From the NCBI RefSeq assembly GCF_014189455.1, contig NZ_CP050296.1, forward strand, positions 7,056,067 to 7,120,066: DNA of 64,000 bases, in the 5' to 3' direction. The stretch is from Mesorhizobium huakuii (GTDB lineage Bacteria; Pseudomonadota; Alphaproteobacteria; Rhizobiales; Rhizobiaceae). The notes beneath the pieces were generated by a model. That model was not told the DNA's origin. It made no database searches and was given only the letters and a program-made list of their open reading frames with translations. Positions 27,903 through 36,487 of the stretch are shown here, in pieces (within the stretch, counting starts at the first letter, position 1; the number at the start of each line of letters is the position of its first letter). A program made the translations under genes and the position numbers.

Positions 27903-30469
27903 AATCCCACGTAAAAGCGGTTGTCATCGGCGGTGGTGTCGTCGGCTGCTCGGTGCTCTATCACCTGGCCAAGGCCGGCTGGACCGACATCATGCTGATC
28001 GAGCGCTCGGAGCTCACCTCCGGCTCGTCCTGGCACGCGGCGGGCGGCTTCCATACGCTGAACGGCGATCCCAACGTCGCCAAGCTGCAGGCCTACACCG
28101 TGCAGCTCTACAAGGAGATCGAGGAAATCTCCGGCCAGTCCTGCTCGCTGCATCTTACGGGCGGCGTCATGATGGCCGATACACCGGAACGCATGGACTT
28201 CCTACGCCTGGCCCACGCCAAGGGCCGCTATCTCGGCATGGACACCGAGCTGATCACGCCGTCCGAAGCCAAGGCGATGTTCCCGCTGATGGACGAAAAG
28301 AACTTCGTCGGCGCCATGTGGGACCCGGTCGAAGGTCATCTCGACCCATCCGGCACCACGATTGCCTACTCCAAGGCGGCCAAGAAGCTCGGCGCCGAGA
28401 TCGTGCTGCGCAATCGCGTCGTCGACCTGACGCAGCAGCCGGACGGCACCTGGAACGTCGTCACCGAGCAGGGCACGGTCCACGCCGAGCATGTCGTCAA
28501 CTGCGGCGGCCTGTGGGCGCGCGAGATCGGCCGTATGGTCGGCGTCGAACTGCCGGTTCTGGCCATGGAGCACATGTACCTGCTCACCGAGCCGATGCCG
28601 GAGGTCGAGGAGTTCAACAAGTCGACCGGCCGCGAAATGATCGGCGTGCTCGACTTCAAGGGCGAGATCTACACCCGCCAGGAGCGCAACGGTATCCTGC
28701 TCGGCACCTACGAAAAGGCCTGCAAGCCATGGTCGCCGGTCAACACGCCATGGGATTTCGGCCATGAACTGCTGCCGCCGGATCTCGATCGCATCGCGCC
28801 ATCGCTGGAAATCGGCTTCAAGCATTTCCCCGGCATCGAGAAGGCCGGCATCAAGCAGATCATCAACGGTCCCTTCACCTTCGCGCTCGACGGCAACCCG
28901 CTGGTCGGCCCGGTGCAGGGCCTGACCAATTTCTGGTGCGCTTGCGCCGTCATGGCTGGCTTCAGCCAGGGCGGCGGCGTCGGCCTCGCCCTGTCCAACT
29001 GGATGGTGCATGGCGATCCGGGCTTCGACGTCTGGGGCATGGATGTCGCCCGCTTCGGCGAATGGGCCGGCCTGCGCTACACCAACGCCAAGGTGCGCGA
29101 AAACTATTCGCGCCGCTTCTCTATCCGCTTCCCCAATGAGGAACTGCCGGCGGCACGTCCTGCGCAGACGACGCCGCTCTACGACACCATGCTCGCCAAC
29201 AACGCCGTCATGGGCGACAGCTGGGGCCTGGAAACCCCGCTGTGGTTCGCGCCGAAGGGTAAGGAGCCGAAAGACATCGTCTCCTTCCACCGCTCCAACG
29301 ATTTCGGCCCGATCCGCGAGGAAGTGCGCGCCACGCGCGAGCGCGTCGGCGTCACCGAGATCGCCAACTTCGCCAAATACGAAGTGTCGGGACCGGGTGC
29401 GGAAGAGTTCCTCAACCGGCTGATGACCAACCGCATGCCGAAGACCGGCCGTATTGTGCTCACCCCGATGATCAACGAATTCGGCAAGCTGATCGGCGAC
29501 TTCACCATTGCCAAGGCCGGTGAAGACCGCTTCATGATCTGGGGCTCGTCGGCGGCGCAGAAATACCACATGCGCTGGTTCGAAAAGCACCTGCCGAAGG
29601 ATGGTTCGGTGCGCATCCACCGCTTCGACCAGACACTGGTCGGTCTGTCGATCGCCGGGCCGAGATCGCGTGACCTGCTGCAGAAGCTGGTCGACGTCGA
29701 CATTTCGACCAAAGCCTTCCGCTTCATGGATTTCCGCGAGATGGCGGTCGGCGGCGCGCCGTGCCTGGTCAACCGCATCACCTATACCGGCGATCTCGGC
29801 TACGAAATCTGGATGGCGCCGGCCTACCAGCGCCTGGTGTACAAGGCGATCAAGGACGCCGGCGAGGAGTTTGGTCTCGTCGATTTCGGCATGCGCGCCC
29901 TGCTGTCCATGCGCCTGGAAAAGAACTTCCCGACCTGGTTTCGCGAGCTGCGGCCGATCTACGGCCCGTTCGAAGGCTCGATGGACCGCTTCATCAAGCT
30001 GGAGAAGAACGATTTCATCGGCCGTGAGGCCGCCGCCAAGGAACAGGCGGAAGGTCCAAAGCTGCGCCGCGTCTCCTTCATCGTGGATGCGGCGGACGCC
30101 GATGTCATGGGCGACGAGCCGATCTGGGCCAAGGTCAGCAAGGACTACGGCACAGTGGAAAAGCCGCATGGCTACGGTGCGCCGCGCTTCGACACATCAG
30201 GCAAGGAAGTGCGTGGTTCCAAGGCCGCGGAAGGCGCTTCCGCCGTGCGCGGTATTGTCGACGGCGACTGGCGCGTGGTCGGCTGGGTCACGTCGGGCGG
30301 TTATGCGCATTATGTCCAGAAGTCGATGGCGCAAGGCTATGTGCCGGCAGCACTGGCCGAGGACGAAAGCGCCGGACTGTTCGAGATCGAGATCCTCGGA
30401 CATCGGCGTCCGGCGCGCATCAATGTCGAGGCACCTTTCGATCCGAGCGGCGAGAAGATGCGGACCTGA
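27899..30469 (+). CDS. Dimethylglycine dehydrogenase-like FAD/GcvT oxidoreductase 1
   Basis: An 856-residue protein with an N-terminal DAO-type FAD domain (VVIGGGVVGCSVLYHL) and GSSWHAAGG, in which His 46 matches the covalent-FAD His of dimethylglycine and sarcosine dehydrogenases. A middle linker and a GcvT-like tetrahydrofolate domain follow from about residue 430 (TPMINEFGKLIGDFT, GDLGYEIWMA, MRLEKNFPTW), with a GcvT C-terminal barrel at the end. Enzymes of this architecture oxidatively demethylate N-methyl amino acids and pass the carbon to tetrahydrofolate as 5,10-methylene-H4folate. It follows MttB-1 on the same strand, so it may process the product left after the first corrinoid-dependent demethylation. 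The exact N-methyl substrate is not certain. Confidence 0.9.
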   Translation: MKSHVKAVVIGGGVVGCSVLYHLAKAGWTDIMLIERSELTSGSSWHAAGGFHTLNGDPNVAKLQAYTVQLYKEIEEISGQSCSLHLTGGVMMADTPERMDFLRLAHAKGRYLGMDTELITPSEAKAMFPLMDEKNFVGAMWDPVEGHLDPSGTTIAYSKAAKKLGAEIVLRNRVVDLTQQPDGTWNVVTEQGTVHAEHVVNCGGLWAREIGRMVGVELPVLAMEHMYLLTEPMPEVEEFNKSTGREMIGVLDFKGEIYTRQERNGILLGTYEKACKPWSPVNTPWDFGHELLPPDLDRIAPSLEIGFKHFPGIEKAGIKQIINGPFTFALDGNPLVGPVQGLTNFWCACAVMAGFSQGGGVGLALSNWMVHGDPGFDVWGMDVARFGEWAGLRYTNAKVRENYSRRFSIRFPNEELPAARPAQTTPLYDTMLANNAVMGDSWGLETPLWFAPKGKEPKDIVSFHRSNDFGPIREEVRATRERVGVTEIANFAKYEVSGPGAEEFLNRLMTNRMPKTGRIVLTPMINEFGKLIGDFTIAKAGEDRFMIWGSSAAQKYHMRWFEKHLPKDGSVRIHRFDQTLVGLSIAGPRSRDLLQKLVDVDISTKAFRFMDFREMAVGGAPCLVNRITYTGDLGYEIWMAPAYQRLVYKAIKDAGEEFGLVDFGMRALLSMRLEKNFPTWFRELRPIYGPFEGSMDRFIKLEKNDFIGREAAAKEQAEGPKLRRVSFIVDAADADVMGDEPIWAKVSKDYGTVEKPHGYGAPRFDTSGKEVRGSKAAEGASAVRGIVDGDWRVVGWVTSGGYAHYVQKSMAQGYVPAALAEDESAGLFEIEILGHRRPARINVEAPFDPSGEKMRT

Positions 30470-30478
30470 GGTTCGGCC

Positions 30479-31834
30479 ATGGACAGCGCGGCGCCAAAAG
30501 GCAATTTCGGCCGCCATCGCAAGATCATGCCGTTCGAGCCCGGCTCGATCGAGGAATTGCGTGAAGGCTCCCGCCAGAAAGCGGCGTCACTCAACCAGCA
30601 TGTGCTGGGCTATGGCGTGCAGGCAGAAGCGGAATGGGCGGCGGCGGGCATTGCCGCCTCCGACCTTCCGGCGATGCGGAAATACCGGCTGGAGCGCATC
30701 CGCGCCGAACTGAAGCGCCGCGGCTATGCCGGCGCCCTGCTCTACGATCCCGTCAACATCCGCTACGCCACCGATAGCACCAACATGCAGCTGTGGGTGG
30801 CGCACAATCCGACACGGCATTGCTTCGTCGCCACCGAGGGACCGGTGGTGCTGTTCGACTATTTCTCCTGCGAGCATCTGTCAGACCATTCCGGCGTCGT
30901 CGACGAGGTGCGACCGGCCGTCTCGTGGATGTATCTCTACGGCGGCGAACTCACGGACCAAAAGGTCCGCCGCTGGGCCGCCGGCATTGCCGATCTTGTG
31001 AGGGAACATGGCGGCGGCAACAGCCGCATCGCCGTCGACCACCTCAATCCCGAAGGGGTCGAGGAACTGGCTCGACTTGGTATCTCCATCGGCAATGGCG
31101 AAGCGGTGATGGAGAATGCGCGGCTGATCAAATCGCCGGACGAAATCCTCGCCATGCGCCGCGCCATCGTCGCTTGCGAGGCGGCGATGGGCGAGATGGA
31201 GCAGGCGCTAAAACCCGGCATCTCCGAGAACGAATTGTGGGCGGAACTGCATCGCGGCAACATTGCGCGCGGCGGCGAATGGATCGAAACGCGCCTGCTG
31301 GCGTCAGGCCCGCGCACCAATCCGTGGTTCCAGGAATGCTCGTCGCGCGTGATCGAAGCCGGCGACCTCGTCGCCTTCGACACCGACCTGATCGGCCCTT
31401 ACGGCTTCTGCGCCGACCTGTCGCGCACCTGGCTGTGCGGCGATAACAAGCCGACCAACGAACAGCGCGACCTGTTTCGCATTGCCGCCGACCAGATCGA
31501 ACACAACACTGAATTGATGCGACCCGGCATCTCGTTCCGCGACCTTGTCGAACGCTCGGCCGTACCGCCGGGAGATTGCTTTCCGACCCGCTACGGCGTG
31601 CTCTATCACGGCGTCGGCCTGGCTGACGAATACCCGACGCTGCCGCATGCCGGCGACTGGACGCCAGACACGCCGGACGGCGTGCTCGAACCCGGCATGG
31701 TCCTGTGCGTGGAAAGCTATATCGGCCGGCTGGGCGGCAGAGAGGGCGTCAAGATCGAAGAGCAGATCCTGATCACCGAGACCGGCAACGAGCAGCTTTC
31801 AACCTACCCGTTGGATACGCGGCTGCTCGGCTAA
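30479..31834 (+). CDS. M24-fold enzyme, DddP-like
   Basis: The 451-residue protein has the pita-bread fold of M24 aminopeptidase P/creatinase. All five metal ligands are visible: two Asp in AFDTDLIGPYGFCADLSRTW, His in YHGVGL, Glu in CVESYIG and Glu in VKIEEQILITE. Beyond the fold it shares with the DMSP lyase DddP the stretches NIRYATDSTNMQLW, NIARGGEWIETRLL and SGPRTNPWFQEC, recalled from the Roseovarius protein. True DddP cleaves DMSP to dimethylsulfide and acrylate, while other members hydrolyse creatine, ectoine or X-Pro peptides. It starts nine bases after the preceding flavoprotein and must be co-transcribed. A role on an onium compound is inferred. Confidence 0.8.
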   Translation: MDSAAPKGNFGRHRKIMPFEPGSIEELREGSRQKAASLNQHVLGYGVQAEAEWAAAGIAASDLPAMRKYRLERIRAELKRRGYAGALLYDPVNIRYATDSTNMQLWVAHNPTRHCFVATEGPVVLFDYFSCEHLSDHSGVVDEVRPAVSWMYLYGGELTDQKVRRWAAGIADLVREHGGGNSRIAVDHLNPEGVEELARLGISIGNGEAVMENARLIKSPDEILAMRRAIVACEAAMGEMEQALKPGISENELWAELHRGNIARGGEWIETRLLASGPRTNPWFQECSSRVIEAGDLVAFDTDLIGPYGFCADLSRTWLCGDNKPTNEQRDLFRIAADQIEHNTELMRPGISFRDLVERSAVPPGDCFPTRYGVLYHGVGLADEYPTLPHAGDWTPDTPDGVLEPGMVLCVESYIGRLGGREGVKIEEQILITETGNEQLSTYPLDTRLLG

Positions 31835-32626
31835 TCCAGCAAGCGCTTCGCGCATTGCCCGCACTGTCTTTTCCGGCGTCGTCCTGGCGGTGATGAAGGG
31901 CAGGCCCTTGCGGCGCGCCGTCCAACCGACGATCGCGACCTTGTGAGCCGCCGGTTCGAAACGCTGCGCCAGCGCCCAACTCTCGCAGTCGATCGCGGCT
32001 ATGTCAGCCCTGCCCTCGGCGACAGCAACGATCGAGGCGCGATGACCGCCGCTTGCACTGCGCGAGGAAAAGATATCGAGGCTTTCGCCGGCCGCCTGCA
32101 GGTCGCGCGTCAGCCCGATAATGCCCGACATCGAATCGAGGCTGTTGAAGGTGAAGCGCTTGCCGCGCATCAGGTCTAGCGGCAGCAAGGCCTTGCCGTC
32201 CGCGGGCGATCGGGCCTCAGGCCCCTCGCCTGTCCGCATCACCAGCGCGCTGGAATAGAGCTCGCTTTGCCCGCCTTCATAGGCGTCGTAGCTCGGCTGG
32301 CCGACCACTTGCACATGGCTGGACAGGCCGAGTTCCATCGGCCCCCAGCAGGTCTGCGCGAACAGCAGAGCCGGGTGCAGCCAGAGCTGGTGATAGTCGA
32401 GTTCATCCGGCGGCAATGTCGCCGGATCAGGCGCGATCAAGGCTCCGTTGATATCGCGTATCCCGCCCGGCACCGGCGGCAGATCGCCATTGCGGCGCAC
32501 GATGGTTTGCGGCGCATCGATGCCCTTCTGCCGGAAGGCGTCGCGCAGCAGCAGCCATTGCGCGTCGACCTCGTCGCGCGCCTCAGGCCAGTCATACATC
32601 GGCAGAGCCGCAATCGATTCACTCAT
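31799..32626 (-). CDS. PhnD/SsuA-like periplasmic-binding-fold protein, orphan
   Basis: A 275-residue protein, MSESIAALPMYDWPEARDEV, with PhnD-like features: GQPSYDAYEGGQSELYSS, FNSLDSMSGIIGL and AIDCESWALAQRF. PhnD proteins bind phosphonates for an ABC importer, but this copy has no signal peptide and no neighbouring permease or ATPase. It may be a cytosolic ligand-binding protein, or its signal peptide may be missed. Its 3' end overlaps the M24 gene by 36 bp in convergent orientation. Confidence 0.72.
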   Translation of the reverse strand: MSESIAALPMYDWPEARDEVDAQWLLLRDAFRQKGIDAPQTIVRRNGDLPPVPGGIRDINGALIAPDPATLPPDELDYHQLWLHPALLFAQTCWGPMELGLSSHVQVVGQPSYDAYEGGQSELYSSALVMRTGEGPEARSPADGKALLPLDLMRGKRFTFNSLDSMSGIIGLTRDLQAAGESLDIFSSRSASGGHRASIVAVAEGRADIAAIDCESWALAQRFEPAAHKVAIVGWTARRKGLPFITARTTPEKTVRAMREALAGLAEQPRIQRVG

Positions 32627-32718
32627 GCCGATATCAAATCATCACATCTGGAGAAAGGATCGCAAAAACGCGGCGTCCAATCAGAATTGGCCGACACGGA
32701 ACCCGGGAATGCCCAGAA

Positions 32719-33729
32719 TTATTCCTTGGGCGGCTCGGCGGGCACCGGCGCGGTGCCGAGCCCATTGATGTTGCGGGCCCGGATGCGTGGCTTGAACGCC
32801 CGGCCGTGCTCAGGCGCGCGCCGCAGCACCGGATGCACGATCGGCTCCTTCGCTTTGAAGGCATAAGCTTTGATCAGCGCGAAATAGTTCGGATAGGCAT
32901 AGCCATTGTTCATCCGCAGCCATTCGTCACGGCGGTCGCGAAACAGTTTCGGCAGCTTGTACCAGGCGACCGTCGGGGTCTTGTGGTGGACGAAGTGCAG
33001 ATTGTTGTTGAGGAACAGATATGACAGCGGCGAGCGCTCGATGATCACCGTGCGGCCTTCCGGGTGCTCGGACCACTGATGCTCGGCAAAAGTGCGGATC
33101 GCAATCAGCGACTGGCCGAGCCACACCGGCGCCAGAATGTAGAGCCACAGCGGAATGCCGAAGCCGAACTGCACGATCGGCGCCACGATGGCGAGGCCGA
33201 TCGCATGCAGCAGCCAGGCTTTGCGGATCGCCTTGTCGCCAGCCATCATCTGCTTGAAATCGTCGATAAAGAAGCCGATGCAGGACAGCCAGGGGCCGAG
33301 GAAGAACCGGCCGGCCATGGTGTTGTTGATCTTGAGCAGGAACTTCATCGTCGGCGGCAAATCGTCGTGCTGCCACAGCGCCTGGTAATAGCTCTCCGGA
33401 TCGTCGAGCGGATCGGTCAGCCGGTCGTCGGCATGGTGACGCAAATGCAGCGTCTTGAAGCGGCGGAACGGCCAGACCAGGCCGATCGGCAGGAAGACGA
33501 AGGCTTCGTTGATCAACGCGCTGCGCGTCGGATGGCCATGCAGCACTTCGTGCATGATCGACGACTGCAGTGCCAGGATAAAGCCGAGGAGAGCGAGAGC
33601 CACGATGGGATAGGACGGCCAGAGCAGGAAACCGGTGGCGAGCCATGTTCCGTAACAGAAGAAAGCGAGAACCACGGTCGGCCACTCGATGGCCGGTGCG
33701 TTGCGTCGCTTGATGCTCTTGCCTGTCAT
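32719..33729 (-). CDS. Membrane fatty acid desaturase family protein
   Basis: About 336 residues from MTGKSIKRRNAPAIEW (a GTG at 33741 is an alternative start). Hydrophobic helices alternate with three His boxes: HEVLHGH, LHLRHHADD and NLHFVHHKTP. These bind the di-iron centre of membrane desaturases and hydroxylases. The family acts on fatty acids or carotenoids in the inner membrane; the substrate is unknown. It is divergent from the XRE regulator. Confidence 0.88.
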   Translation of the reverse strand: MTGKSIKRRNAPAIEWPTVVLAFFCYGTWLATGFLLWPSYPIVALALLGFILALQSSIMHEVLHGHPTRSALINEAFVFLPIGLVWPFRRFKTLHLRHHADDRLTDPLDDPESYYQALWQHDDLPPTMKFLLKINNTMAGRFFLGPWLSCIGFFIDDFKQMMAGDKAIRKAWLLHAIGLAIVAPIVQFGFGIPLWLYILAPVWLGQSLIAIRTFAEHQWSEHPEGRTVIIERSPLSYLFLNNNLHFVHHKTPTVAWYKLPKLFRDRRDEWLRMNNGYAYPNYFALIKAYAFKAKEPIVHPVLRRAPEHGRAFKPRIRARNINGLGTAPVPAEPPKE

Positions 33730-33860
33730 GCTATCGACCACTGTCCTTCAGTCGCCGGAACCCCCGATGGTTCCTGACAGCATAGTGTCAGGAGAAGTGA
33801 TTCCACTCAACGCGACAAAGTATACAAAATGTTGCGATTGCGCATATTTGACCGCACATG

Positions 33861-33873
33861 TTACACATTGTAA
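33861..33873. promoter_or_regulatory. Palindrome in the desaturase/XRE divergent gap
   Basis: TTACA-CAT-TGTAA is a perfect inverted repeat, extendable to TGTTACA..TGTAAACA. It lies about 87 bases before the XRE regulator start and is a candidate operator for it. Confidence 0.5.
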
Positions 33874-33959
33874 ACAAGCTTAGGGATTCATTTACGCCTG
33901 AGACGCCCCGCTGGGCCGCTCCGACGCAAATTTTTCCTCAAGATTCGGAGGACCGGACG

Positions 33960-34817
33960 ATGGACAAACGCGACCTGTCAGCAATCTTTCGGGAGCGTCT
34001 GAAGCTGCTCCTGACACGGTCCGACCTCAACCAGTCGGCATTCGCGTCAGCGGTCGGCATCGATCGGTCGGCGCTGTCACAGCTGATGTCAGGCGCGTCG
34101 ACGCGCCTGCCGCGCGCCGAAACGTTGCTCAACATCGCCGCCGAATTCAAGGTGTCGCTGGACTGGCTGCTCGGCCTCAGCCAGGACGAAGGCGTCACCG
34201 GCGAAATCCGCGAAAGCCTGGAGATCGAGGAAGCGCCTGACGGTTTCGACCGCACGCTGCTCGCCAAATGGTTCGCCGAGGCCGCGGGTACCAAGATCCG
34301 TTACGTGCCGGCCGGCATCCCCGACCTGCTGCGAACCCGCGCGCTGGTCGACTACGAGGCCAACATCACCAACAGGAGCCGCCTGGCGCAGGCCAGCGAG
34401 ACGCAATACCGCATCGAATACAACCGGCGCCCGGAAACCGACATGGAAGTCTGCATGCCGCGCCACACGCTGGAGATTTTTGCGCGCGGCCTCGGCGTCT
34501 GGGACCGTTTTCCCGAGGCCGACCGCCGGCAGCAGCTCGCCCATATGGCGACGCTGCTCGACGATCTCTATCCGACCTTCCGGCTGTTTCTCTACGACGG
34601 CCGCATGCGCTATTCGATCCCGCTTACCATCTTCGGCCCCTACCGCGCCGCCATCTATGTCGGCGACATGTATGTCGTGCTGAACGCCACCCAGCCGATC
34701 CAGGCGCTGACCCAGCATTTCGACAATCTGATCCGCGCCGCCGACATCAACCCACACGAGGCCGCCGCCTACGCGCGCAATCTGGCCGGGATGTCGTTTC
34801 CATCAGGCTCTGCCTGA
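33960..34817 (+). CDS. XRE family transcriptional regulator
   Basis: The ATG at 33960 has GGAGGA seven bases upstream, so a longer in-frame ORF from 33858 is discarded. The 285-residue product begins MDKRDLSAIFRERLKLLL and has a helix-turn-helix at about residues 10-70 (QSAFASAVGIDRSALSQLM). A 210-residue effector domain of unknown ligand follows, with YGRM-like strands and EVCMPRHTLEIFARGLG. It lies 153 bp before bmt on the same strand and is the best local candidate to regulate it, possibly in response to a methyl donor. That link is inferred from position only. Confidence 0.88.
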   Translation: MDKRDLSAIFRERLKLLLTRSDLNQSAFASAVGIDRSALSQLMSGASTRLPRAETLLNIAAEFKVSLDWLLGLSQDEGVTGEIRESLEIEEAPDGFDRTLLAKWFAEAAGTKIRYVPAGIPDLLRTRALVDYEANITNRSRLAQASETQYRIEYNRRPETDMEVCMPRHTLEIFARGLGVWDRFPEADRRQQLAHMATLLDDLYPTFRLFLYDGRMRYSIPLTIFGPYRAAIYVGDMYVVLNATQPIQALTQHFDNLIRAADINPHEAAAYARNLAGMSFPSGSA

Positions 34818-34915
34818 TCGATAGCAATCGCGGCCAGTCGACCGGCCTTGGCCGTCGATATGGCCAAGGACCAGGTCAATCACATTGCCGAAAGGTCGCG
34901 GCAAATCATTGACTG

Positions 34916-34937
34916 GACATAAAGACTTCTTTATATC
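34916..34937. promoter_or_regulatory. Palindromic operator upstream of bmt
   Basis: GACATAAAG-ACTT-CTTTATATC is an almost perfect inverted repeat 33 bases before the bmt ATG. It is nearly identical to the palindrome upstream of the methyl-H4folate:corrinoid methyltransferase gene (49271-49293). A TTCGAATTCGAA palindrome follows directly. Confidence 0.7.
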
Positions 34938-34970
34938 CTTATTCGAATTCGAAACACGAAAGCCAATCCG

Positions 34971-35993
34971 ATGACGACTACCAATCCGATCGATGCCTTG
35001 CTGGCTGAAAAGGGTGTGCTGCTGGCCGATGGCGCCACGGGCACCAACCTGTTCGCGATGGGCCTGGAGGCCGGCGAGGCACCGGAACTGCTGAACGAGA
35101 CGGCGCCCGGCACCATCACCAGCCTGCACCAGAATTTCGTCGATGCCGGCGCCGACATCATCCTGACCAACTCCTTCGGCGGCACCCGCCACCGGCTGAA
35201 ACTCCACCATGCGCAGGACCGCGTGCATGCGCTCAACAAGCGCGCCGCCGAGATTGCCCGGGCCGTTGCCGACAAGGCCGGCCGCAAGGTGATCGTTGCC
35301 GGCTCTGTCGGCCCGACCGGCGAATTGCTGGTGCCGCTTGGCGCCATGACCTATGACGAGGCGGTCGACGCTTTCGCCGAGCAGATCGAGGGTCTCAAGG
35401 AAGGCGGCGCGGAAGTCGCCTGGATCGAAACCATGTCGGCGCCCGACGAAATCCGCGCGGCCGCCGAAGCGGCGATCCGCGTCGGCCTGCCCTACACCTA
35501 TACCGGCTCCTTCGACACCGCCGGCCGCACCATGATGGGCCTGCTGCCGAAGGATATCCATGGCGTCGTTGACGGGCTGTCCGAGGCACCGCTCGGCGTT
35601 GGCGCCAATTGCGGCGTCGGTGCCTCCGATATCCTGGCCTCGCTGCTCGACATGACTGAGGCGAAGCCGCTGGCGACCGTGATCGTCAAGGGCAATTGCG
35701 GCATTCCCGAATTCCGCGGCACCGAGATCCATTATTCCGGCACGCCGGAACTGATGGCCGACTATGTCCGCCTCGCCGTCGATGCCGGTGCGAAAATCGT
35801 CGGCGGCTGCTGCGGCACCTCGTTCCAGCATCTTGCCGCCATGCGCAAGGCGCTCGACGCCCACACTAGGGCGGATCGTCCGACTGTAGAGACGATCGTC
35901 GAGCGCATCGGTCCGATGCGCAACAAGGTGGCGACGGAAAACACCGCCGAGACCAGCGAAGCCCGCCGCGAGCGTCGCCGCAGCCGGGCCTGA
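34971..35993 (+). CDS. bmt: Betaine:homocysteine S-methyltransferase
   Basis: A 340-residue TIM-barrel enzyme of the Hcy-binding family. MTTTNPIDALLAEKGVLLADGATGTNLF opens the barrel, and zinc ligands are in GANCGVG (Cys) and GGCCGTS (two Cys). It moves a methyl group from glycine betaine to homocysteine, giving dimethylglycine and methionine. This function has been shown for the Sinorhizobium meliloti homologue. A basic ERRRSRA tail ends the protein. It is flanked upstream by the XRE regulator and a palindromic operator. In this window it would compete with the corrinoid route for the same donor. Confidence 0.93.
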   Translation: MTTTNPIDALLAEKGVLLADGATGTNLFAMGLEAGEAPELLNETAPGTITSLHQNFVDAGADIILTNSFGGTRHRLKLHHAQDRVHALNKRAAEIARAVADKAGRKVIVAGSVGPTGELLVPLGAMTYDEAVDAFAEQIEGLKEGGAEVAWIETMSAPDEIRAAAEAAIRVGLPYTYTGSFDTAGRTMMGLLPKDIHGVVDGLSEAPLGVGANCGVGASDILASLLDMTEAKPLATVIVKGNCGIPEFRGTEIHYSGTPELMADYVRLAVDAGAKIVGGCCGTSFQHLAAMRKALDAHTRADRPTVETIVERIGPMRNKVATENTAETSEARRERRRSRA

Positions 35994-36008
35994 AGCGATA
36001 GATTTCGA

Positions 36009-36278
36009 TTATTCGCTGTTGTCGGCGTAGCTCGATTGCGCCGACTTGAAATCGACGACGTTGTCGCCACGCATCGTCATCAGCGCGCCGGATGCGGCCG
36101 GATCACTGATCTGTTCCAGCATGGCGCGGAAGCGGTCGTTGGTCAGCGCCGACAGGGCGGTGTGACGCGCCTGTGCGACATCGTCGCTGATGCGCCTGGA
36201 TTCGGCCGATGGGGCTGATGAAACCGTCGAAGCGTCTCGCACCGGCGGCGGCAAGTTGACGATAGTCCTGATCTGCAA
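36009..36278 (-). CDS. Conserved small protein, unknown
   Basis: A TTG at 36278 preceded by GAGGGAG five bases away is the likely start, giving 89 residues from LQIRTIVNLPPPVRDAST to VDFKSAQSSYADNSE. A longer ORF to 36422 has no better start. The protein is polar and probably partly disordered; no family is recognised. It lies behind the terminator of the vWA gene and so has its own promoter. Confidence 0.5.
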   Translation of the reverse strand: MQIRTIVNLPPPVRDASTVSSAPSAESRRISDDVAQARHTALSALTNDRFRAMLEQISDPAASGALMTMRGDNVVDFKSAQSSYADNSE

Positions 36279-36378
36279 TTCCGGCTCCCTCAAGCCCTGT
36301 AAACATGGCTGGTGTAACGAGAGGAAATTGCGATCCGGTACCGGAAATACCGCGCAATTTAACGATCTGAAAATTCGG

Positions 36379-36414
36379 AAAAAAGGCCGGCAAGGGAATG
36401 ACCCCTCGCCGGCC
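36379..36414 (-). terminator. Terminator of the sigma factor/vWA operon
   Basis: On the minus strand GGCCGGC.AGGG pairs with CCCT.GCCGGCC and six T follow. It ends the vWA gene, whose stop is 74 bases upstream. Confidence 0.85.
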
Positions 36415-36487
36415 TGCCTCACCCGCCCGTAGGCCGGTTTCCCCTGTCAGAACGATCCCATCTGAAAGAAACCGGCCGTCATCGCCA

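Noticed and set aside
28202-30169. Long minus-strand ORF of 655 codons opposite the flavoprotein gene
   Set aside because: It is antisense to a protein with clear FAD and GcvT motifs, has no recognised domain and follows from GC-rich codon bias.
34818-34970. SAM-II or other methionine riboswitch before bmt
   Set aside because: The gap holds AT-rich palindromes but no pseudoknot pattern of a SAM-II aptamer that I could recognise.
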